Position numbers and translations under genes: made by a program | Notes under the pieces: model-generated | Told to the model about the DNA's origin: nothing | The model's database searches: none | What the model saw: the letters and a program-made list of their open reading frames with translations, nothing else | Assembly: GCA_950097015.1 (NCBI GenBank) | Contig: CATNEN010000038.1 | Coordinates: 14,378,001 to 14,442,000, forward strand | Length of the DNA: 64,000 nt | DNA from: Macrostomum hystrix | Lineage: Eukaryota; Platyhelminthes; Macrostomidae | Direction of reading: 5' to 3' | Part shown: one piece after another, positions 1-11,640 of the stretch | Layout: every line of letters begins with the position of its first letter | Position numbering within the stretch: position 1 is the first letter of the stretch

Positions 1-1363
1 AGTAAAAACATTCACTAACCTGGTCCAAGCATTTTAGTTGTTCAATTGGGTATACAACTTTGTCACATCCTGCACACTTCTTATCCATATTGATATAAAA
101 AAAATTATAAAGTGAAAGAAATATCTATACTGAATATCTATAGCTAATATCAGGGTTTAATCGGAACTATATTTCGATTTCAAATCGTCCAGCCCCACAA
201 AACAATAGATGCGATATTTGACAATTGACCAGAAACAAGAAGAAAATTAGTTCAAACAGATGTTGTTTAATTAAGAACAGAGCCTTATAATTCGGATGAA
301 TTTGATTTCGAATTTATAACTAGTAAACTAGTCGCAGAAACCACGTGAACCAAATGAAATAACTTCCAAGTCACTTGAGGAGACCGCCGAACGATTTAAT
401 TAAGTATGTGGATCAAAGCCCCGCCCAATTCTAAGAAGTGCAAACCGTAAAACAAATGTCCCTTGACACGTGAAGACGGTTTATTAGTTTTGTCTATGGT
501 CAACTATGCCGAAACATCCGAGTAAAAATATTAGAGATTTGGTGTATGCAATATATATTACAATGGCATACAAACTTTCACTATTTAGAAACTGGAGAAC
601 TTTTGCTAATAAATCATGCACACATATAAAGAGCCGGCTATGCATGGTATGTTGATTATGGCGTTTGGGGTTTCGAGCTTTGCACGAACTTCTGAGTGAA
701 GTTTGGAGCTCGGATCTCAGAACAACGGAAACTGCACGAGCTTCACGCATTCATTCTGTTGTTTATTGCTAGATTAACAAATCAAACTTTCTGAGAAAAG
801 CCGATGGGGCTGCAGAGGAGATTAACTAGAAGCAAAAGCTGCTTGCTCATCATATCTGATTCGAGGCTGTCCTAAAAGTTAGATAAGTAAAAGAAAAGTA
901 GCTAAATCTGAAATTATCAGTAAGTTTTTTGTTAATAGCAAAAAACAAAACAAAGAAACTAATTGCATGCAGATGTGTAACTTTTTGTCGCCGAGAGCGT
1001 TAAATTACCGAATAAACGAATGCAGTCAATTCGAATGCCATTGCTTAAAGCATGAGGCGGCGAAGTTGAGCAGGTAAAAATGTCGTTTTAGTGATGCCGC
1101 TTCGTCAACTTCGATGAGCGCGGCTGCGATTCAGTTAAAGCAATTCTTTTCGGGCAGTGCTGATCAGAAGCCGCCCCAATGGGTACTGCACCGTTGGTAG
1201 CGCGCATTCGACCTCTGCCAGTCGATTCTAGCGGGATGCTAATTCTTCTGCACAAAAGAGCTAAGAATGGGTTCTACAATTCGACCAGATTCGAACAGCA
1301 GCTTGTGGAACCACTCGTACGCGTCGATTGATAGCCTTCTTGCTGGTACATGTACTGCTTCAT
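1..1363. other. AT-rich non-coding DNA
   Basis: I see no convincing exon, RNA gene or array in this stretch. The short open frame on the minus strand at 484-750 has no recognisable domain and no supporting splice sites, so it is not called. Confidence 0.5.
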
Positions 1364-1765
1364 TTAGCACCAATACTCTTGAACAGAACTAAAGGTCTCA
1401 TCAATACTGACCTCCACCGCTTCTTCAGCATTGCCAAGAACCTCAAGCCCAGGATTTAATCCCGGAGTTCCTCGGAATAGCGGGGGCTCTGGACGGTCGT
1501 CCTGCTCGGGAAGCACTTCTTCCCACTCATCCCAACTCTGTGATGAGTCCACAGCTGTTGCAAAAGAAGCATTATTATCGTCACTAACCTCTTTATTACT
1601 GAAAGAACTTCCCCGAAGATAAGCTGCAGGTATCTGAGTCGCTATCCAGTCCAAGACGCCGGCGTATTTCAACAGCAGCCCTTCTTCTTTGTGGTTTGCT
1701 TCATTCAACCATGCAAGAAAAAATACAAATAGGAAACAGCGAGAGGCTAGAAGCCAAGGCTTGTT
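1364..1765 (-). CDS. candidate unrecognised exon with hydrophobic start and acidic body
   Basis: On the minus strand an open frame runs from an acceptor-like CTTCTAG near 1761 to a stop at 1364. It begins with a hydrophobic run (CFLFVFFLAWL), continues with KYAGVLDWIATQIPAAYLRG and then becomes acidic around SWDEWEEVLPEQDD. An internal GAG|gtcagt donor near 1412 would end the exon before the stop; the same donor form is used by the protocadherin in this window. I do not recognise the family. The mix of a membrane-like segment and a Trp/Asp/Glu-rich tail looks more like coding sequence than chance, but no partner exon was found. It could equally be spurious. Confidence 0.28.
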   Translation of the reverse strand, partial: NKPWLLASRCFLFVFFLAWLNEANHKEEGLLLKYAGVLDWIATQIPAAYLRGSSFSNKEVSDDNNASFATAVDSSQSWDEWEEVLPEQDDRPEPPLFRGTPGLNPGLEVLGNAEEAVEVSIDETFSSVQEYWC

Positions 1766-1967
1766 CAGTTTTCTCTCTGCCAGTCTCTACCGTTTATGGG
1801 ACATAGACAGCTCCTCCGAGTCGCCAGTAGTAAATCAAGTGACCATGGCGAGTAGACTGGGGTGTTAAAATCGAAAGGGCCAAAACAGTCTATGGCCTCT
1901 CTCTGCAGCCAGCGGTTTTTCAGAGTGAATGGAATATAAAAGTGATAGAGTGTTGTAAACCATGAAG

Positions 1968-2140
1968 TGTGGTTAGACTCAAAGGTCGGAAGTTCGTTCT
2001 CGACTCCACTGAAACAATTTGTGTCCTTTAACAAGACAGTCAACTCTGCATTGTCTTAGCTCCACCCAGTTGCTGAATGGGTACCAGCATCAGCTTGGGT
2101 AATTAAGGGTGGGTGTGGCATCTAACTCCCAGTCCATGGA
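1968..2140 (+). mobile_element. SINE family A copy, plus orientation
   Basis: The 3' body matches the other family A copies: an acaatttgtgtcctttaaca block, then cacccagttgctgaatggg, ggtaattaagggtgggtgtgg, and the common end cccagtccatgga. Upstream lie a worn A box (gtggttagactc) and B box (agttcgttctcgactcc) of the tRNA-derived head. The copy lies between the candidate exon and the AMT gene. Confidence 0.65.
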
Positions 2141-3212
2141 ATGAAAACTAGCTTTCAGATGCGCGGCTGTCGTGTCTAGGGCCCAATTAGAGCAGGTGTT
2201 ATCAACAACAATAACTGTAATAATACGAGCGTAAAAATGCTTAAATGATAAAAGAAAGTAAACTCGGAGGCAATTTTTTCCATTTTAATTGTATTTTGAA
2301 GGCCAGTTTACATTAATCATTAATTTTTCTTGATCAGTAAATATACTTTCAATAAGGAAATTTCTAAATTATGTGAGCGAATTTCGTGCAATATATACTT
2401 TTACGATTGACAAAGTGTAATCAATACATTACCATCGACTCATTTTATGTTAGCGAGTGACATAAACTTGAGTTCATGCCAGCAATCAGCTCTAATGATT
2501 GTGTAAATTAAGGAAGTAAAAATGGTTTTATAAGCAGTTTTAAACCAGTAAAACAATAACTGAAGTGACAAATGACCTCTATTAGTGCAATAAAATACAG
2601 TGGTTAAAAATTAAAAGTCTAGTGGAAGATAGAAAGCTACAGTAAGCAACTTACATAAAGATAATATTAGAATCACAAATTCTCAGGCACGTTTGCTGCA
2701 TTAGCCAACTCGAAAGATAAAGTACAACAAAAGTATATTTTCGCCGATAAAATAAAACAAATATATATTTGTTTTACCGATATGAAAATTCAATTTTAAA
2801 TCACAAATTCCAATCCAATGATTTTATGCAACATTATTAATAAAATTACGCGTTTTCCGGGTTAAAAGCAATGGTTATGGTTTACTTAATGAAATGAATT
2901 CAGGTCTACTGTCTTGTCTTGTAGGGATTTCAATGCCTCGAGTGAGAGCTTAGACGTCAAGCTAATTTTAATTATTGAATGAGTTAAATTATCATTATAG
3001 GCATATAAGAGAGAACTGTTTAAAATAGAAATAACTAGTAAAAATGATTTCAGTTTTTCTAATTCGTTATCTTACGAATTTCTGTAAGAACGTTCTAGCA
3101 TGTAATAAAAATTTTCCGAAACCAACTGAATGGTTTTGATAGATATAAGCTAGGGTTAGTTCAATGAAACCTGGTTAAATTAATTTTTTTCCACTAAGCA
3201 GTGATGAAAATT
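2141..3212. other. AT-rich intergenic DNA downstream of AMT
   Basis: About 1 kb of AT-rich sequence follows the stop codon of the minus-strand AMT gene and should contain its 3' UTR. I see no open frame, array or clear AATAAA signal at a usual distance. Confidence 0.5.
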
Positions 3213-6200
3213 TCACATAGCTGTTGTGTCCTCCATGGCGTAGTTTTGGGCTCCATTGTGATGATGTCTCATGTGGTTGAACCTGTCATAGTTGATGGCC
3301 ACTTCCGGAAGCATCTCGGAGGCTCCGATTTCTGGTACAGCGTTGTCTGAATGTTGAAGCGTACGAGCGTATTTTTAACCTGAATTATTTACTTGTTGGG
3401 CATACAATTAAATACAAGTTAAGTGGGGTGTGGTTTATAAGGCACACAATAGAGGGGTTGGGGTTGGGGTTGGTGTTGTGTGCACACTGGATAGAGGGTG
3501 AGGGGTTGGGTTAGCAGTGTGTGCGCACAAGTTAGAGGTTTGCAGGGGTTGGGGTTGGTGGTGTGTGCATTGGGTTGGTGGTGTGGCACACAGGATACAG
3601 GGGTGAGGAGTTGGATTAGCAGTGTGTGCGCACAAGTTAGAGGTTTGCGGGGGTTGGGGTTGGCAGTTTTGGCACAGGCTAGAGGGGTGGGGTTGGGGTT
3701 GGTGGTGTGGCACATAGGATATAGGGGTGAGGGGTTGAGGTTGGTGGTGCGTGCGCACAGGGTGAGGGGGTTGCGGCTGGCGGAATCGGCATAGGAGAGG
3801 GATAAGGAGTTGGGTCGACAGCGTGGTCGCTGGATTTGGCATTGAGATTGACTACGTGGAAATCATGGGGTGCGAAGAAAAGTATATAAGGGCTTTTATC
3901 GAGCTTCACCTAAAGAAGTCAGACTTACCCTCCTTCCAACCGTGGCCGTAGGCAGTCAGCGGGTAGGCCATTTCACCGTGCTTCGGGAAGTCCAAGCCTG
4001 CGTGAGTAAAGTAAGTAATACAGATGCATCCGAGAATGACAAAATATTGACATAAATTCGTGAGCATGGGATTCGCTCACCCTTGATCTCATGCTCCTTT
4101 TCAACCCGGAACACCTTGAGCAGGCGCAGAAGGCCGAATACGATGGCGGAGACGCCGCCAGTCCAGGCGGTGATGGCCAGAATTCCAATGATCTGCATTG
4201 CCAAGTCTAGGCCGCTCTGCATGTCGAATTTCATCACAATGCCGCGATTGCGATTTAGGAAGGCCACTGAGAGGACACCCCAGATGCCGCCGCCGTAGTG
4301 GACAGCCACAGCGTCCAGCGGGTCGTCGATTTTAATAGCCAGCATGAGCATGGACCAGCAGGTGTAGGAGATGGCCGCGAAGAAGCCGATGATGCATGCG
4401 CCCCACGGGTAGACAATGTTGCAGCCGGCGCAAATGGCCACCATGCCAGCCAGGCCGCCGTTGATGGTCTGGAGCAGGGACCAGTGGGGACCGCGGATGC
4501 GGCCCAGCAGGAGGGTGGAGAAGGCGGCCACGCTTCCACTCAAGATGGTGTTCACCATGGAGATGGCAACGGCGTCGCCATCGTTGGCGTTGGAGATTGT
4601 AAGCTGGCTGCCGCCATTGAAGGCGAAGAAGCCGAAGAACAGGATGAAGCCGCCGAGAGAGGCCAGGGGCACCGAGTGGCCGCGAATCTCCAGCGGCTTC
4701 TTGGTCTCCGGATCGAAGCGACCGATTCGCGGCCCGAGGAGCGCTGCGGCGACGAAGGCAGCGCAGCCGCCAGTCACGTGGACAACACCAGATCCTGCGA
4801 AGTCCTAGAAAGAAGTGGATTAGACTATTACATACTCTTGTTCCTTAGAAACGAACTCGTGTTTCTCAGAAACGAACTCTTGTTTCTTAGAAACGAGCTT
4901 TTGTTTCTTAGAAACGAACTTTATTTTCTTTAGAACGAACTTTTGTTTCTTACAATCAAACTTTTGTTGCTTAGATTAAAGCTTTAGTTTCTTAGAATCA
5001 AAAATTTTGTTTTTTTTAGAAACAAACTTTTATTTTCTAGAAAAGAACATTTGTTTTCTAAAAAAAACTCTTGTTTCCTAGGAACGAACTTTTGTTTCTT
5101 AGAAGCGAACTATTATTTCTAAGAAACAGTTTTTTAGAAACTACCTTCCGTTTTGTAGAAATTTGGGGTCTCTTATAAATGTATAAATTATACCTGGTAG
5201 ACAGAAGACAGGGTTCCATTTTGCGCTTTGATTCCAATCGACAGCCAGCCGATTCCACTGTCCCAGGCCCAATGGGACACGATCGGGTAGACGATACCTG
5301 ATTAATTGGATTGTTTCGAAATCTGAGAATAATTGAGCTAAATCCATCGCATTTTGATAGGCCTATAGACATTTGCAAAGGAACATAAACATGCATGTCT
5401 CTCAATTAATATTGCTACTTATATTAAATAAAATATAAAACTCTTCGCGTTTCCTTAGCAAGGCAATAAGTTTGGATTGTGTTTCTCGCGGAAACGCAAA
5501 ATGCACAAAAATAAACGTAGATTGCAAGCATCCTCTGCAGTTATATATAACACTTCTTAACTTCGCCTATTGTATAGTCAGTACTGTCATAATACAGTAA
5601 AGTAACCCATGTAGATTAATTATGCATCGGCAACAAGGCCGGGGAGCATTAACACTGAGACTTTCTCGTGTGGCGTCCTATATATATATATAGTCGCCGT
5701 TGGTATACCAATTTTTCATGACTTTTGACTGCTTTCTCTCTATTAGCGGAAATACTGCATTCACATTCAGCTAATTAATTCAAGAATGCCTTTATGCAGT
5801 CTCGCGAGGTTAAGAATACCTTCTGATTAGGTATTTTCCTTAAAGCTCTGCTGGGACTGCCTTAAAAAAGTTTATACATTCATATTTATGAACGAACTAT
5901 TACCTTGCCTGTCTATTTGCACAGCTGTTCAGTCCATGGACTGGGGGGCCGCCACACCCATCCTCAATTACCCATTGATTTCTCTTAAATGACCCTTTAA
6001 GGGACTCACTAAAATGCAGAGTTACGTGTCTTGCTAAAGGATACAAATTGTTCCATTGGAGTCGGGAATCGAACCCCCGACCTTTCAGTCATGAGTCCGA
6101 CGCCCAAACCACTAGGCTACAACCCCTACTTGCGTAACTAAATAGTAAAACAAATAATGCTAACTATGTAAATAAAGCTGGGTACCGACAGCTTAAAATT

Positions 6201-8144
6201 GAATAAAAAAAGCGACGCGATAAAATACAAATAAGTTCAGACAGGGCCTCCGTAAACATTTTATAGGAAATACGTGATAGGCTGGGCTAGAAAATGGGGG
6301 CCGACAGAGCGGGGAGAAAATGAGGTCGATAAATGAAGGGGACAGAGAATGTACACGTTTAGGCCAGACTGGGGGGTAGCGCGAAGAAGGCATGGAAAAA
6401 ATCAATTATAGGTTCAATTTTAAGACTTTGTGGCTATTTATAGAACACCAATAAAGGCCTCATTGGTTGTTGCTATTTTTAGAAAAGACTACATAAGCGG
6501 GACCCCTTGTCGTAGCTATTTTAGATAATCTCACGAAGAACCCCTGTTTAACACCGAACCGTTAAGAGCCGCCTGACTTACAATGACTTCTAGCATTGTG
6601 TTTTCCCAAGCTACCCTTGCGTCAAAGGCAAAGGTGTGCAAAGTCACTGCAACATTTCTGCGCTTTCCATAGGATGTACGAGATGTATAGATCATTGTTT
6701 AGCTCAATTATAATTTAATAGAATGCGTAACAGAAAAATGTTACGATCTCAAAAAATAATATAAATTCGCAATTTGGTGTTTGTATAACTTCGGCGCGCC
6801 CAATTTGATATAGTCTAACGGATGTGCACTAAAAGTACATTTTAATTTATATCCGATGCCACTCTACAAATGCGAATAATTTTAATCAAGGCAGTGGGCC
6901 GACCGTAAAAATATTTTGTCTACAAGGCTGCATTCCTTACCAGTCTACAAGAATCCTCGAACGGCAAAGATGTGCAACTCGAGGTTTGTTGCCTGCATGG
7001 CAGACTCGCCTCGAGTTCACCCACAAAGTGGCCACTTGTTTATTCGGCGGCCTTTGTCTTCCTTTCATTTTGCCTCTTCACGTCTCATACAGTCTCATCT
7101 CATATAAAAATTAGAGCTATTCAACTCATTTCTTTCTAAATAGTTTTTGGCTTTCGTCTCTTCGTCAAAGTCTATCTGTGCGAGATGTGCGGCACTTAAA
7201 CATCTCTATCGGGCCGGGTCCTTCTCGGTGATAGAAATATTTTAGACTTAAATAGACACTGTTTCGAGTCATATACGTTGAGAAATGCAACAATACATCT
7301 GGATGATGAAATGAACGCTTTCGGGGGTTCTTTTGTGTGTAACGCCGTGCAAAGCAAATTATGGATACGAAGCCTTGGCACAATGGCTTAGCTCATATTC
7401 TAAGGAATTCGACGCGCTCTAGATCTGGCATACAAAATTTGCTGGTAAGGTAGGCAGGGCGTTGCGCAGTTTTGAGTTCTGTGGCGCGACCCATGGCTAA
7501 ACATGAGTCTATTTTATTATATTGTCCCAAAGAACTGCGCGTTTAAACTTTTCGCACGATTTCACAGACCCATATTGACCAACGGACAATGTAGACTTTG
7601 AGAAGGGCTCCGTTTTGGTTTTCAATAAAAGCGCCGAAACAATTTATAATTAGCCGATTTATAGGACAGAAACTTTGAAGAGTTTAAAACGCAGAAACGC
7701 ACCTGTAATGATGAAGGAATAGCTGATGTAAGCCAGGAAATCGCAACGTTCAGCTACGGCGCCAGAGACTATGGTAGCCGACGTCGCAGCGAACACAAAC
7801 TGGAAGAACCAGTGATGAAATCTAGAGTCGGGCAGGTAGGACATTGCAAAGTAGCCGCTGCCGCAGAATGGGTTGCCATTCGGGGCTCCGAAGGCCAGGC
7901 CGTAGCCGATGACGTAATAGGCGATGCCGCCTATGAAGGAGTCCAGGATGTTCTTAATGAGGATGTTGGTTGTGTTCTTCGAGCGCACAGCTCCAGCCTC
8001 AAGGAATGCGAAGCCGCACTGCATGAAGTAGACAACAATGCCCATTGTGCAGAGGAAGAATGAGTCCAACGAGGCGTTGGTGCTGGCCACTTTGGCCTTC
8101 AGTTCCAGCAGTGTGGCGTTCATTGCGTCGATAGAAGTCGCCAT
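3213..8144 (-). CDS. AMT-type ammonium transporter, 5 exons, 490 aa
   Basis: Integral membrane channel-like transporter for ammonium/ammonia of the Amt/MEP family. Exons in coding order: 8144-7703, 5297-5194, 4804-4081, 3997-3929, 3346-3213. All introns are GT..AG, phases 1, 0, 1, 1, and the sum is exactly 491 codons including TGA. Family marks: GFAFLEAG (about 44-51), WFFQFVFAATSATI (112-125), SHWAWD in exon 2, DFAGSGVVH with Asp183 and His191, and DDPLDAVAVHYGGGIWG with the second pore His at about 351. By family knowledge these are the recruitment Asp and twin His of the pore. The cytosolic tail (GLDFPKHGEMAYPLTAYG) matches the regulatory C-terminus. Exons 2, 4 and 5 are short and were found from the missing family segments. 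Introns 2 and 4 carry tandem arrays; intron 1 (5298-7702) holds a SINE. AMT is absent from vertebrates. Confidence 0.93.
3419..3800. repeat. G/T-rich complex tandem repeat in AMT intron 4
   Basis: Imperfect repeat built of ggggttggggttggtggtgtg and longer blocks such as gcacacaggatagaggggtg. The plus strand is rich in G and T. It fills most of the 582-bp intron 3347-3928. Open frames on both strands here are by-products of the low complexity. Confidence 0.8.
4835..5130. repeat. 21-bp tandem array in AMT intron 2
   Basis: About 13 increasingly diverged copies of a unit containing cttttgtttcttagaaacg, with homopolymer slippage toward the 5194 side. It occupies most of the 389-bp intron 4805-5193. 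Copies near 4840-4920 are cleanest. Confidence 0.85.
5931..6128 (-). mobile_element. SINE family A copy, nearly full length
   Basis: Read on the minus strand it starts with a tRNA-like head: A box gtagcctagtggtttgggcg and B box gggttcgattcccgactcc. It then has acaatttgtatcctttagca, aactctgcat, gggtaattgaggatgggtgt and the family end cagtccatgga. This is the clearest family A head in the window. It lies in AMT intron 1. Confidence 0.8.
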
Positions 8145-9190
8145 GGCTTGGACTGGTGCTGTGTGCTAGTGGAGCGGTTGAGCAGTTTGAGCAACAGTGG
8201 CTGAATCTGCTGTTTGCGTTTTGTGCTCAAGTAGTATACGTATGTGAGTGAGAGGCGGAGAGAGAATCGTCGGATATTCTCATTGTGCTTTGACTATAAA
8301 ATACAGAATGAATATAAAATAATAAACAACAGCCATTGGCTGCTGTGACACTTTGTGCGGGCAGGCTGACAATGACTAAAGCTAGGAGGTGAGAGAGGAG
8401 TAACTGCTAGAGTTGAGGTGGGTGCTGTCCTCGCGCCAAAATGAGACTAAATGTGAGGCTTGATGGCTACAGCTAGGTGTGCTCAGCTAGAATGTTCGCG
8501 AATTCTAGATAACTGGCAACAGAACTCCACCTTGGACCAATAAATGTAATTAGTTATTCTTGTGATGTCTCTAAATTGACTGCACGCAGTGATAAAAGCC
8601 TATCATTAGCAGGTTGAAACCACTGCAATTGACAATCGTGCCTTTCACTTCAGGTGCGAATGCACAATGAATTAATGCTACTATTGTGATTGTCGGCCGC
8701 ACTGATTACAGGGCATGCACAGTTTTCCAAGTGTCTAATTGGCTTCTTGGAGTCCATAGCTTTCACCTGCTTCGTGGCATAATAGCCTAAGATGTTAAAT
8801 TAGACACAGATTTTAATTACAGGCTTAGTGCGGTACCGTGCTCGTGTTTGACATCTGGACTCTAGTTAGATTTATAAAAGAAAAGAAAATTAACATTCTA
8901 CTTTGATCAACACTTCCTCGAAGTAAGAAGACAACTACAAATTATCGATGCAAAACCAGAATTGTAATGAGAGCCAAAGCGGAAACGGTAATTGAAACAC
9001 GTGTAAGCTACAAGTGCTGTGACCAACGGCCAAGTTACAAAAAGAATTGCAAAAGCCTCACGTCATGCGACAAAAACGATTAGTTGCACACACTCAAGGA
9101 CCAGTAATACAGCGGTAGAAGGACATTTCCCTCGCTTATTATAAGGCTTAATTTGCTTAAAAACACGCCGACGTTTGAGTCACATTAATC
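8145..9190. other. AT-rich intergenic DNA upstream of AMT
   Basis: This region should contain the AMT promoter and 5' UTR on the minus strand. I see no clear TATA box close to the start codon and no further gene. Confidence 0.4.
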
Positions 9191-9191
9191 A

Positions 9192-10276
9192 CGAATTCGG
9201 CCGATTTCATTCACACTCAAGAATCTTCGTCCGATTCCAGTCACAATCAAGAATCTTCGTCAGATTCCAGTCACACTCAAGAATCTTCCGCAGATTCCAG
9301 TCACACTCACGAATCTTCAGCAGATTCCAGTCTTACCCACGAATCTTCAGCAGTTTCCACTCACGCTCAAGAATCTTCAGCAGATTTTAGTCACACTCAT
9401 GAATCTTCAGCAGTTTCCAGTCACGCTCAAGAATCTTCAGCAGTTTCCAGTCACACTCAAGAATCTTCCGCAGATTCCAGTCACACTCACGAATCTTCAG
9501 CAGATTCCAGTCACAATCAAGAATCTTCGTCAGATTCCAGTCACACTCAAGAATCTTCCGCAGATTCCAGTCACACTCACGAATCTTCAGCAGATTCCAG
9601 TCTTACCCACGAATCTTCAGCAGATTCCAGTCACGCTCATGAATCTTCAGCAGTTTCCACTCACGCTCAAGAATCTTCAGCAGATTTTAGTCACACTCAT
9701 GAATCTTCAGCAGTTTCCAGTCACGCTCAAGAATCTTCAGCAGATTTTAGTCACACTCACGAATTTTCAGCAGATTCCAGTCACGCTCAAGAATCTTCAG
9801 CAGATTCCAGTCACGCTCAAGAATCTTCAGCAGATTTTAGTCACACTCAAGAATCTTCGGCAGATTCCAGTCTTAACCACGAATCTTCAGCAGATTCCAG
9901 TCTTACCCACGAATCTTCAGCAGATTCCAGTCACGCTCACGAATCTTCGTCAGATTCTAGTCACACTCACGAATCTTCGTCAGATTTCAGTCACACTCAA
10001 GAATCCTCGTCAGATTCCAGTCACACTCAAGAATCTTCCGCAGATTCCAGTCACACTCACGAATCTTCAGCAGATTCCAGTCTTACCCACGAATCTTCAG
10101 CAGTTTCCAGTCACGCTCAAGAATCTTCAGCAGTTTCCAGTCACGCTCAAGAATCTTCAGCAGATTTTAGTCACGCTCAAGAATCTTCGTCAGATTCTAG
10201 TCACACTCACGAATCTTCAGCAGATTCCAGTCTTAACCACGAATCTTCAGCAGATTCCAGTCTTACCCACGAATCT
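9192..10276. repeat. 30-bp minisatellite, about 36 units
   Basis: Units align every 30 bp; the core is gaatcttcagcagattccag followed by tcacgctcaa. Variants alternate cagattccag, cagtttccag and cagattttag. Because 30 is a multiple of three, one plus-strand frame stays open for about 360 codons with a decapeptide NLQQIPVTLK. There is no independent support for translation. Confidence 0.95.
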
Positions 10277-10280
10277 TTAG

Positions 10281-10977
10281 TCTCGATCGACAGAGATTCG
10301 GTTAGAATGGGAAAAATCGTGCCATTGTGTCATATAGTCGAATTAAAGTGATTAGAAAGATATTTCTGTATTTACAGTACAGTTTCGGAGGCGTATAAAA
10401 TAGAATAATTTGTCAAAACACCCGCATTAATTGTACGCGTATTTCAGCACATGGCTTAATAAAACAGTTCCATTTGGTTCACACTAAGCATAATGCTCAC
10501 ACAAGCAACCTACATATAAGCCAGTTAAGGTCCATAGCATGCTCAAAGCTAGCTGCTCATTATTCTCAATCTCTATCTCTACTCGGTACAGGCTTAAGAC
10601 TACTTAAAAAAGCAAAGAATATGAAATAGAATAGTTTTGCTTACTCTATTTTGTTGCCTCTATGTTTCAGCTATGAAAATACGAGTACTAAATAAATTAA
10701 TAAAGACGGAAAACTGGAGCTACACCAGAAACATTTGTAAATAAATTAAATCACAATCACACTCGGTAAGCAGAAATATCGAGCGAAACAGCAGTAAAGA
10801 ACTTACTACAAAACTCACTATATTTGTAAATTGATCATTTTATGACAAAAATATGCGATAACCGATTTCGTCTACTATTAGTAGAATCACAAGGGAATGA
10901 GCAAATTGTTAGTAACTTGCGCTTTAAGAGAGAATTAATTACATAATTTTCTAACTGACCAACTTCACCTACATGGA
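10281..10977. other. AT-rich intergenic DNA between two arrays
   Basis: I see no gene, RNA or repeat in this 0.7-kb spacer. Confidence 0.5.
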
Positions 10978-10978
10978 A

Positions 10979-11500
10979 TTAACTGGGTCAAGGTTGATGG
11001 GTCAGTGACCTGAACTGGGTCAAGGTTGATTGGTCAGTGACCTGAACTTGGTCAAGGTTGATGGGTCAGTGACCTGAACTGGGTCAAGGTTGATGGGTCA
11101 GTGACCCGAACTGGGTCAAGCTTGATGGGTGAGTGACCTGAACTGGGTCACGCTTGATTGGTCAGTGACCTGAACTGGGTCAAGGTTGATTGGTCAGTGA
11201 CCTGAACTGGGTCAAGGCTGATGGGTCACTGACCTGAACTGGGTCAAGGCTGATGGGTCAGTGACCTGAACTGGGTCAAGGTTGATGGGTCAGTGACCTG
11301 AACTGGGTCAAGGCTGATGGGTCACTGACCTGAACTGGGTCAAGGCTGATGGGTCAGTGACCCGAACTGGGTCAAGGTTGATGGGTCAGTGACCTGAACT
11401 GGGTCAAGGTTGATGGGTCAGTGACCTGAACTGGGTCAAAGTTGATGGGTCAGTGACCTGAACTGGGTCAAGGTTAATGGGTCAGTGCGCTCAAATGATA
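10979..11500. repeat. 32-bp minisatellite with inverted GGTCA half-sites, about 16 units
   Basis: Each unit joins aactgggtcaaggttgat to gggtcagtgacctg. The segment GGGTCAGTGACCT is two GGTCA-type half-sites facing each other with one base between them. The array lies about 140 bp beyond the PHYH stop codon, so on the minus strand it is just downstream of that gene. Confidence 0.95.
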
Positions 11501-11640
11501 GGTCAATTAATCAATTCACGCGGTAAGTTCAGGTAATCAAAGCAAAATTTAGATAAAAAAAGTTCCAACGAAGGCCACAGTCGGTCGCGATCAAGACATG
11601 GGTGACAGGCGGATGTCCAGCCAAGGTCAGCACTGAGTCT

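Noticed and set aside
5931-6128. Functional tRNA gene
   Set aside because: It has A and B boxes, but the sequence continues into the SINE tail and does not fold into a full cloverleaf by eye.
9192-10276. CRISPR array
   Set aside because: Repeats are directly adjacent with no spacers, and the genome is eukaryotic.
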